Program-made: the position numbers and the translations under genes
The notes under the pieces: model-generated
What the model was told of the DNA's origin: nothing
Database searches by the model: none
What the model saw: only the letters and a program-made list of their open reading frames with translations
Source: Adiantum capillus-veneris
Taxonomy: Eukaryota > Streptophyta > Polypodiopsida > Polypodiales > Pteridaceae
Length of the DNA: 64,000 nt
NCBI GenBank assembly: GCA_014529385.2
Contig: CM043943.1
Location: 151,546,592 to 151,610,591, forward strand
Direction of reading: 5' to 3'
Part shown: positions 55,830 to 64,000 of the stretch, in pieces
How the letters are laid out: each line of letters begins with the position of its first letter
Numbering within the stretch: the first letter of the stretch is position 1

Positions 55830-57566
55830 GTGGTACAACACCACATAAAACTCAAGGAAGGTAGTAAACCCGTGGTGCAAAGGCTCAGAAGACTTGGAGT
55901 AATCCAACAAGAGGCACTACTTAAAGAAGTGAGAAGTTTTCTACAAGCACGTTTCATCTACCCTGTCAAAGACTCAGAATGGGTCTCCCCAGTAGTAGTC
56001 ACACCAAAGAACAATGGTAAGTGGAGAGTCTGTGTGGACTATAAACCTCTCAATGCAGCCACGAAGAGGGATCACTTTACCCTCCCATTCGAGGATGAAA
56101 TTCTCAATGAAGTGGCGGGACACGAGTGATACACAATGTGCGATGGCTACTCAAGATATTTCCAGATTAGCATTGCGGAAGAAGATCAGAAGAAGACAAC
56201 CTTCATCACACCTTAGGGATGTTTTGCTTACAGAGTGATTCCTTTTGGCCTCACTAACGCTCCGGCCACATTTCAGTGCTATGTGACCTTTGTTTTTCAA
56301 CCCTACTTTGGAACATCAATACGGGTTTTCATAGAAGATTTTTGCATCTATAGTTCACGAGCTCTCCATTTAAGCAAAGTCTATGATGGCTTAACCAGGC
56401 CGCAAACCTTGGGCGGCCAACTCAATGTGGATAAGTGTCACATTGGTGAAAGCAAAGTCACTCTCCTTGGCCATGTAATTTCAACAAAAGGGATTGAGGT
56501 TGACCGTAGCAAGATTCAAGCTTTGGTATCTCTATCATCACCCACGACAGCTAAGCAGCTGGTTTCTTTCCTTCAGATGGTAAGATACTTAAGCAGGTTC
56601 ATTCACTTGCTATCTCAAGTGGTTCTTCCCCTACAACAAGTCACCCAAAGGGATGTCTTCTCATGGAGTGAGGAAAATGAGCAGCAATTTACGGAGGTGA
56701 AGCAAATCCTAGCCATGCTTCCCACCATTTCACTCCCAAAGTAGGACGAGCCATTTTATGTGAACCCCAGTGTAGGAAGTGATACACTCGGAGCCGTGCT
56801 AATGCAAAAGGATCCCCAAACTTCTTTCATGCGTCCTATTTACTTCTCTAGTCGTGTCATGACCCCGTCAGAAAAGGGATTTACCGAAGTAGAACACATG
56901 GTTCTTGCACTAATGTTTGCTACCACAAAGTTCCGCTCCTATCTCCTGCCTAGACCCTTTGTAATCCTGACAATGGAGGAAGTTTTCCCATATGTAATGC
57001 GACACATGGATGTCTCATCTAGGATCTCTAAATGGTTGTTTAGATTACAAGAGTTTGACTACACCATGCAAGTAGAAAACTCCACTAGGGCTAGTTTAGT
57101 AGGAATAATCACTCATCGCCACTATGAGAAGAAGCTGAAGGTCATCACGAAAGAAAAAGAAGAAACACCAATGGTAGAAAGTCCTAATCTAGAAAGAGCT
57201 CACTCTCTATTCTTTGACGGAGCATACAAAAGAACAGTGGACTGGTCTGCAGCTGGCATAGTCATTTTCAATGAGCAACAAGAAAGAGTATTCTCCATTG
57301 GGCAGTTATTACACTCCCACTCCAACAATGAAGCAGAATATGCAGCCCTAATTCTTGGGTTGGAACAATGTATTTCACAAGGAATTCAGCGCCTAAATGT
57401 GTTTGGCAATGCTTTGGTTTTGATAAGGCAGATAAATGGCACTTGGGTTTGTAAAAATCAAGATTTACTTGGTCAACTACGCCAAGTTAAGGATCTTCTA
57501 AGGAAGTTTGAAGCAGTGAAACTATTCCATGTCCCAGAGCAGAAAATCAGGAGGCAGATTCTCTAG
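55830..57566 (+). pseudogene. Gypsy element 2 RT, RNase H and second RNase H
   Basis: A single frame with stops at 56127 (TGA), 56214 (TAG) and 56742 (TAG). RT motifs: FIYPVKDSEWVSPVVVTPK, WRVCVDYKPLNAATKRDH, GYSRYFQISI and FGLTNAPATFQ. At 56328-56339 the active site reads FIED instead of FMDD, losing one catalytic aspartate. The native RNase H follows with LGAVLMQKD and FTEVEHMVLALMFATTKFRS. Then comes a second RNase H with LFFDGAYKRTVDWSAAGIVI and NNEAEYAALILGL (about 57205-57350). The two RNase H domains in this order mark the Tat lineage. Confidence 0.92.
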
Positions 57567-57849
57567 CCAAAGAAAGAATACAGGACGTTCCCGTAGGAGC
57601 AATCAAACTGAAACTACCCCTATTTCAAGGTAGTGATGCTATGCCTGATTTTATTAACTTTCTAGATACAGGAGAATGTCCCGAAGGGTACATCAAAGGC
57701 CAAAAATAGTGGCTGGTAAGGAAGGCTACCAGATATCGCCTTGTAAACAACCACTTGTATTGTAAGGGCAAGGATCAAATTCTCAGGCGGGTGCCAACCT
57801 CTAGTGAGATCACGAAGGTAATTTCAAGTTTCCATGATGGCGTCTGCGA
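57567..57849 (+). pseudogene. Gypsy element 2 integrase N-terminal part
   Basis: After a frame change at the end of the second RNase H the line continues as ADSLAKERIQDVPVGAIKL, LDTGECPEGYIKGQK, stop, then RLVNNHLYCKGKDQILRRVP and ISSFHDG, which leads into the H2C2 zinc-binding region of integrase. It breaks off at about 57850. Confidence 0.8.
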
Positions 57850-58640
57850 TGTCGGGAGATTTGTGTTTGAAAGGTGAGCCGGGAAGGCACGGGGCCTCTG
57901 GCTGTGAGAGGTGTGAGGAAGATAGTTGCAACAGACACAATGAATGTAGACAAAGCTTGAAATTAACAACTTGAACAAGATCTTGAAGCTTGATTATCAT
58001 TAACAGTACCGCTGCTTACATTATTAAACTACTTCCATGATTAGAGTCGCTTGGAAGCTTGGATTAGAGTGGCTTATGGTGTCTTTGATTAGACTGGCTA
58101 TGGAAGATTGGATGAGAGTGGGCTATGGAAGGTTGGCTTAGGATTAGAGTGCTCAAAGCTTACGGCTTCCTCCCGCTAATACAGCAGAGCACGAAAATTT
58201 TAATATCTCCTAATCGGTGCAAAATTAGCCTCTGTGCGTGAGATGCAAAAATGCTCAAAATGCCCTTCTCCTTTTGTGAGCGTGGCCCGTTTTGTCCAGA
58301 AACCTGTTTTATAAAAAATTTCTAGAATAGGACATTTTCGGCCTCCATCATGCAGAGATGTCAAGTCTCTCACACCCTTTCTTTTTTACCACTGACCACA
58401 TGTCTTCCTCTACCCAAGTTGCCTTATATGTCCTAAGAGCCTTTTCACATGTAAAACCTTTTCTTCAAGCATAAAATCTCTACGCTTAGGCCTTCATAAC
58501 CACATAAAGCATACACTTTTTGAATCTCCTTACTTGTTCTCAAGCCCTGGTCACTGGTCAATAAATATGTGAGCTTCAAATAGACTTTTTCTGCTTCTCT
58601 TTACTCTTTTTTCCATCGTGGAAGCGGAGTGGCACGACAG
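57850..58640. mobile_element. Insertion in element 2 integrase, candidate solo LTR
   Basis: About 790 bp separating two parts of integrase that are contiguous in related elements. It starts TGTCGGGAG and ends GGCACGACA, so the ends are TG...CA with a 5-bp inverted repeat (TGTCG/CGACA), as in an LTR. It has no ORF. A degenerate repeat of a GATTAGAGTGGCTTATGG-like unit occupies about 58038-58150. A clean 5-bp target duplication is not visible (GGCG occurs on both sides). Confidence 0.55.
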
Positions 58641-58986
58641 CGGCGGTCATTTTGCTCTAGATATCATCAGTAGGAAGATTCTACAAGCAGGATACTCTTG
58701 GCCTAGCTTGAACAGGGATGTACACCATTGGTGTAAAACATGCAAGGCTTGTCAAGTGGCCAGTGATCGCACATTAACCTATGAGCCACAAACTCCTATA
58801 ATCTCATATGGTCCATTTGAGAAATGGGGAATAGATGCAATTGGTCCTTTACCAAGGGACCAATCAGGTAAACTGTACACTATAGTGGGTGTAGACTACA
58901 TGACTCGATGGGCAGAAGCAACAGCCACCACCCGCATTACAGCCCAAGAGGTAGCAAAGTTCATTTTTGAGCACATTTGTTGCCGT
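58641..58986 (+). pseudogene. Gypsy element 2 integrase core, truncated by element 3
   Basis: Plus-strand frame with GGHFALDIISRKILQAGYSW, RDVHHWCKTCKACQVASDRT (zinc-binding H2C2), EKWGIDAIGPLPRDQSG and VGVDYMTRWAEATATTR, ending EHICCR. The next bases are the LTR end of element 3, so the second half of the core, including the remaining catalytic residues, is displaced beyond the window. Confidence 0.92.
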
Positions 58987-61035
58987 TGGAGAGGGGGAAT
59001 AGGGAACAAACCTAGCACACAGAATATTTGCCTCCCTATAGCCCAGGGATTCCGCAGCACCCCTAACCTCTCAAATAACACCTTCAAATTGGCTAATTTG
59101 CACTAACAACTCAACTTTAGCATACAAAACAACTATCTCACACCTTGCAAAATACACCCTGCAGCACAAATGCACCCACACTGCTCAACTCACCCTTTGC
59201 GACTCACAAAACACTCCTATTCTGCCCTCTTGGTAGTACCTTTCAAGATGCAAGCAAACCCTCTGCAAACAATGGCCAATACACGAAGAGCGAGAGAAAA
59301 GGAGGGGACTAGGGAGAAGCAACACAAGAGATAGGGACAAATAAGTGGTATTATTGGATAGGGGAGTAGTACAATCAAGTATGCAGCTTCGATGGCAAGC
59401 TTGGCACCACACAAGCTTCAAGCTTCCAATCACACACTCAGGCAAAAAAGCCCTCAAATTTACATCCTTTTATAGGGGGCCCCTCTATGAGGTCCAAAAA
59501 AGAAAAAATGGAGGATTTTCTCCTCCCGTGGCCTTCACTTAGCGCTTCTTTTAGAATTTGTTTGCATTGCCACCACTTTGCATATTTGATTTTTGGTAAC
59601 ATTTGCATGGTGTACACCTTGTTTCTTTGTCCCTTCCATTTGGCCGCCCGGATTCCCCTTGGGCCTTTGAATTCTCCTCTCTTGCCTTGGCTTGATCCCC
59701 TTTGCTTTATCTTTGGACGTCCTTGGCCTCGCCCTTTAACTGTCCTTGTCGGCTCACCTCTCTGCAGCGAGACCCCTCCCTCCTTGAGCAATAGCGATGT
59801 CGCTTACTTGGGGGGGGATACCCCTTTCCTAAAAAATTTGTACCCTTAGCGGGCGTGGGCATTGGCCCTTAACTGCCACATCATCACTGTGAAATTCCAC
59901 CCCACGCGGGTGCTCGTGGGCATGCCACCGCCTCTGCACCGCCAACACACCGCCAAAACCACCGCCAAATGCCACGCAGCGCCCTGCGCAACGCCGACGC
60001 CATCACCAACGGGAGGGAGAGCTCCCATCTCTCTCCCCTCTTGTGTACAAATGGGGACTCGCGCTCTATGCTATATAGTGCGGCCTCCCAGCATGTGCCA
60101 TCGCATGTGGGCTAATGCCTGCCGCCACGTGGCATCCCCACAAGACCAAGCTTTCAAGGCTTCGAAAATAAAACAAAACCACCTCGTTTTTTTTTATAAA
60201 AAACTTTGTCTTCCCCCATCTTGTCCTGCATGCCCATTGCCCCTGATGGTCCATCTTTTGAGCCGTAGAACTCGGCCGCAAGCTCACTATGACAACTTGA
60301 AATGCCCGGCTCTAACCGCATTTCGGGATTTCCCAATACCCCATATTGAGGGCGCAAAAATCGATCAAAGCATCTGCAACCAACTTTGGACAAAGGCACC
60401 CAATTTTTCGACTGCTGTAACTTCTTGCTCCGAACTCCGTTTGACATGCAGTCACTTCCTGCTTGCTCTGTATGATGCACACCCTGCTCTAGAACTTTGT
60501 CGGTGCTCATAAGATTCCACATGGCACATTCTACAATGCGGCCAAGTGGGCTCAGACCCGGCCCCCTGAAAAACTTCAATTGATCACATCTTGCAAACCA
60601 TGGCTCTGATTCGCAATCTGAAAAGACGGGTAGGCTCCAGGAATTGAGATCTACACATCTATACCTTGATTTCCACTTGGATTACATGTCTCCCGCTTCC
60701 ATGGCTGGCAAGAATCTGCAAACCACTAAAACTTCAACCTTCAATAACTTGGGCTCGGTAGCTCGGTTTGATGAGCCGTCTGGACCCGCTCCTTCACCAC
60801 TTCAAGCTCTTCATCCTTGGACCCAAAAGATGCACTTTGCACCTCTTTCACTTGCTATCCAAATTAGCCCCTCATGGAGCCTTCCTTGGCCTATAAGCCG
60901 CATCATGCATACAATTCCGCTGCTACCTGCCAAACCATGATTTTCCTAGCTACTCCAATCCTTTGCCATGCCTCTATTAGCCTGCATACATCTGCCCATG
61001 CCACCTTCTAGAGTCGACACACTTTGGATGCACCA
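58987..61035 (-). repeat. 3' LTR of gypsy element 3, 2049 bp
   Basis: Its first ~720 bp align with 63278-64000. It has a minus-strand TATA box (inverse CTATAAAAGG, 59466-59475). Overlapping ORFs show no domain. Confidence 0.92.
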
Positions 61036-61052
61036 TCATTGGCCACCCCCTA

Positions 61053-61072
61053 GTTGAGCATTTATGCTCAAC
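61053..61072 (-). other. Hairpin upstream of the element 3 polypurine tract
   Basis: GTTGAGCAT and ATGCTCAAC form a 9-bp stem with a 2-base loop, followed on the minus strand by TAGGGGGTGG and then the 3' LTR. Relative to element 1 one A-T pair has become G-C, keeping the stem. Confidence 0.8.
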
Positions 61073-61175
61073 CACATAAAAGCATTATTCTCTTTCTAGC
61101 TGCAAAACCTAGCGCACACTATGAGAAAACTAAAACCATATGTACACTATTTTATTGCACCCTATTGTCAAACCT

Positions 61176-62634
61176 TCAAGTGGGTTGCCCCACCCCTTGC
61201 ACCACATAGCTTCCACCTGGATCAAACACCTGCCTTTGATATTTTCCACCCATCTGTAATTGCTCACTACAATGTCGTACCCTAGCACCTAGACCACCAT
61301 GTGTGTAGACTGCCCATAGCCTACCTTCTACACTCCATGCATTCCTTGGCAACCTGTCTACTCCATACCAAGCAGCACTAAGCATATCATCATCAAAAAA
61401 ACAAGTACCTGACACCAAGCTCCAACACACGTCTAACCCTCCCTCCCAACCAAATAAAGTGGAGGACTTCACCATAGAACCCTGTACCTGGTGAACCAGC
61501 CTCCATAGAGTTGTATATACCACCATATGCATCAACCATAGCTTACATACCTTCACTGGAAGCAAAGACACTGCTTCAGATTCTTCTTTCTCCACCATTG
61601 GACATGTCTGGTGCATCAGAATCACCTTCGTCTTTGGCATCACAACCTCCTCTTTGGCAGCACACTCAATTCCAACATCATTGAGCCCTTCCTTGTCAAC
61701 CAGCCCTTCAAGGTGGACCAACACCTTTTTCTTTTCAGCTGTAATTACCTGTTCTTTAAGCACCTCTTCCACCGCTGCATCATGCTCCTCTATGGAAGAG
61801 AGAAACTCATTATCTACCGCATCCATCTCAATTTTCTCCATAGACACGGCCGCTTTATCACCCTTGGCAAAATGGTTCATTTGTTGCGCCACCATGGCAC
61901 CTTCCACCTCTACTTTCATCAGCACAGCCATTAGCATGGCACCACATACAACCTTCACCTGCATATCATCACCTGTAGGTCTAAACCACACCACTTGGCT
62001 TTCATCAAGCATCTTGGCTTGCTCTATTCCCTGCTCTTCTTGCACATGGGCTATTACCATATCATCAAACATATAAGAGGGTAGATTTACCTTTACCAAT
62101 TCATTTTCATCAAATTCCGTCTCTTCGTCATAGGATGTATACTCATCCGCATTATTCTCCTCACTTGTCTCCCAGCTAATCGAGCTTGTATCATCATCGG
62201 CATCGGCATCATATACCGACTCCTTATCAGCATCTGCTTACGCTTGCTGCTCCACAAAATCTTGACCATCTTCACCGCTTTGCAAACTTTCTTCATCAGC
62301 TTCTGAACCCTCGGTATCTGCATCTCGATTGCATTCTGCCACCCTTTCGTGCAAACTCTCCACAGGAACATGCTTTACCTCTTCAATCCGTACTGGAAAC
62401 TCCACATCCGCTACCGCTTTTGCATCTTGGTTCACCTCGACATGGAACTTCTCCTCGTTGACAAGCTCTTCCACCCTCGGCATATGCACATCACATACTG
62501 GAAATCTCCAAGGAACATAACCAATAGTAGGTCTTACCTCCACAAGCTGGGCATTTGGAACTTGTGGAACCACCTTGGGTCGGGCCGAAGAGCACTTTGC
62601 TACCTCCGACAGGCATATAATCGGCTGGCTTTAA
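61176..62634 (-). pseudogene. Element 3 acidic ORF in place of pol, unknown function
   Basis: One minus-strand frame is open from about 62634 to 61176 except for a TAA at 62238-62240, about 485 codons. The N-terminal part includes VRPTIGYVPWRFPVCDVHMP and EVNQDAKAVADVEFPVRIEE. The middle is highly acidic (DADADDDTSSISWETSEENN). The rest has DDMVIAHVQEEQGIEQAKML, a valine/glutamate-rich region, and a C-terminal part richer in W, G and Y (TLFGWEGGLDVCW). It overlaps the end of gag by about 140 bases in another frame, as pol usually does. I see no protease, RT, RNase H or integrase motif. It may be an element-specific accessory protein or captured host sequence. Confidence 0.5.
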
Positions 62635-63150
62635 CACACCCAACTCCAGCTTTCGCTTCACCTTTCTTCTCTTTATCTTTGCCAGATAGACCATGTCTTC
62701 ATATGTATCGGCACCATCTTTGACCTTTTCTCTAATCCTTGGATGCAAGCACTCTAACAGCTTTGACAGCTTCAAAGATTGATTGCTTTTGACCCCAGTA
62801 GCATTCTCTAACTGTTTCCAACAAGCTTCGAACTGCTCAATGAAAATAGAGAAATCTTTACTCACATCCTGTTGTACCGCCTTCAGCCTTGCACCGACTT
62901 TTTCCGCCGTAATTACCTCTCGAAACTGCTCCAGAAACTGACTCTGCAACCTTTGCCATGATTCTCAATCACTGCTCTTTAAACCATCGAACCACACCTT
63001 GGCTCGTCCTGGCATCAACAACGGCACCGTCTGTAACCTTTTTGCATCCGTCGACATACGCATCGATAGCAGCCATAATTCAAAATCTGCTAACCAATCC
63101 TCGGGATCTTCTACGCCCGTAAATATGGGGCCAAAACTTGGCTCCACCAT
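62491..63150 (-). pseudogene. Element 3 Gag
   Basis: The minus-strand frame from ATG 63148-63150 (MVEPSFGPIFTGVEDPEDW) runs to 62491 with one in-frame stop at 62965. Motifs resemble Gag of element 1: FELWLLSMRMSTDAKRLQTV, LMPGRAKVWFDGL, VGARLKAVQQDVSKDFSIFI and LLECLHPRIREKVKDG. At the end it has KCPACGG, possibly half of a zinc knuckle, but no full CCHC box. At about 220 codons it is shorter than Gag of element 1, which fits a non-autonomous element that borrows other functions. Confidence 0.88.
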
Positions 63151-63252
63151 CTCTGTCAGTTTGAAACCGGACCATCAAACATCTCAACCATCAGCCAACC
63201 GCTTTGTTGGCTAAAAAACACCACTTTCAACCGCAAATTAGAGCATCAGGTA

Positions 63253-63272
63253 GCTCCTCAGTGGGGGCACCA
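63253..63272 (-). promoter_or_regulatory. Primer binding site of gypsy element 3
   Basis: The inverse reads TGGTGCCCCCACTGAGGAGC, five bases inside the LTR end (63278). Confidence 0.75.
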
Positions 63273-63277
63273 GAAGA

Positions 63278-64000
63278 TGGAGAGGGGGAATAGGGAACAC
63301 ACCCAGCACACAAAATATTTGCCTCTCTATAGTCCAGGGATTCCACAGCACCCCTAACCTCTCAAATAACCCCTTCAAATTGGCTAATTTGCACTAACAA
63401 CTCCACTTTAGCATACAAAACAACTATCTAACACCCTGCAGCACAAATGCACTCACACTGTTCAACTCACCCTTTCCGACTCACAAAACACTCCTATTCT
63501 GACCTCTTGGTAGCACCTTTCAAGCAAGAGGCAAACCCTCTGCAAACAATGGCCAAAACACGAAGAGCGAGAGAAAAGAAGGGGAATGGGGAGAAGCAAC
63601 ACAAGAGATAGGGACAAATAACTGGTATTATTGCATAGGGGAGTAGTACAATCAAGTATGCAACTTCAATGGAAATCTTGGCACCACACAAGCTTCAGGC
63701 TACCAATCACACACTCAGGCAAAAAAGCCCTCAAATTTTTGCATTTACATCCTTTTATAGGGGGGCCTCTATGAGGTCCAAAAAAGAAAAAATGGAGGAG
63801 TGTCTCCCCCCGTGGCCTTCACTTAGAGCTTCTTTTAGAATTTGTTTGCATTGCCACCACTTGGCATATTTGATTTTTGGTAGCATTTGCATGGTGTACA
63901 CCTTGGTTCTTTGTCCCTTCCCTTTGGCCGCCCGGATTCCCATTGGTCCTTTGAATTCTCCTCTCTTGCCTTGGCTTGATCCCCTTTGCTTTATCTTTGG
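63278..64000 (-). repeat. 5' LTR of gypsy element 3, partial
   Basis: Aligns with 58987-59708 of the 3' LTR and carries the same minus-strand TATA box (63751-63760). By the 3' LTR length about 1.3 kb should follow beyond the window. Confidence 0.92.

Larger units (their letters stand above)
51566..58986 (+). mobile_element. Ty3/gypsy element 2 (Tat type), plus strand, 5' part
   Basis: LTR, primer site, a long leader, gag, protease, RT, RNase H, second RNase H and integrase follow in order on the plus strand. The integrase is interrupted at about 57850-58640 and finally cut at 58986 by the LTR of element 3. The rest, including its 3' LTR, must lie beyond 64000 if still present. It is inactive: several frameshifts, three stops in RT/RNase H and an altered RT active site. 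Confidence 0.9.
58987..64000 (-). mobile_element. Gypsy element 3, non-autonomous (gag plus acidic ORF), runs past window end
   Basis: The 3' LTR is 58987-61035 and the 5' LTR starts (inner end) at 63278 and continues past 64000. The LTR ends read TGGAGAGGGGG...GCACCA like element 1, and both families share the primer site and the PPT hairpin. The interior is only 2242 bp: Gag and a long acidic ORF, with no protease, RT or integrase. It sits in the integrase of element 2; the five bases before it are GCCGT (58982-58986). Confidence 0.9.

Noticed and set aside
59438-60579. ORFs of 90-216 codons in the element 3 LTR
   Set aside because: They lie inside an LTR, have no domain and overlap on both strands.

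Overview
This window looks like nuclear DNA of a land plant with a large, repeat-rich genome. I see no intact host gene, no rRNA or tRNA gene and no CRISPR array. The evidence is plant-type retroelements (Ty1/copia, Tat-type Ty3/gypsy with a second RNase H, a chromodomain Ty3/gypsy derivative), a plant-type LINE, a hAT DNA transposon, tRNA-derived SINEs and a decayed pentatricopeptide-repeat (PPR) gene. The PPR and LINE style suggests a non-seed vascular plant (lycophyte or fern), but that is only an inference.

Layout. 1-2.9 kb: an LTR-like relic with a TATA box, several local tandem duplications and a minisatellite encoding heptapeptides. 2.9-12.2 kb: a minus-strand LINE relic cut in two by a 6.7 kb hAT element (4197-10891) with 8-bp target duplications and CARGGATTT ends. 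12.95-13.4 kb: a 450-bp MITE-like inverted-repeat element. 13.4-14.7 kb: a PPR pseudogene. 14728-25621: a minus-strand Ty3/gypsy derivative with 4.0-4.3 kb LTRs, each carrying a 152-bp tandem array; its interior holds gag and a chromodomain remnant only. 25.6-29.5 kb: intergenic DNA with an inverted pair of SINE copies, compound microsatellites and a 33-bp C tract.

29478-49747 is a minus-strand Tat-type Ty3/gypsy element interrupted twice. A Ty1/copia element (31182-37016, TSD CGTGC) sits in its 3' LTR. A non-autonomous LTR element (38838-44514, TSD GAGAT) sits in its second RNase H. 49.7-51.6 kb is a pyrimidine-rich, microsatellite-laden spacer. From 51566 a second Tat-type element lies on the plus strand; a candidate solo LTR (about 57850-58640) and then a third, minus-strand element (58987 to beyond the window end) interrupt its integrase. 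The third element encodes Gag and a long acidic ORF instead of pol.

None of the elements looks autonomous. Every pol copy carries stops, frameshifts or active-site changes. The nesting gives relative ages: the LINE is older than the hAT; gypsy element 1 is older than the copia and the 177-bp-LTR element inside it; gypsy element 2 is older than element 3. The observations most worth following are a covarying hairpin just upstream of the polypurine tract in two gypsy elements, the acidic ORF that replaces pol in element 3, the nucleosome-length array inside the giant LTRs, and a displaced RNase H duplication in the copia leader.
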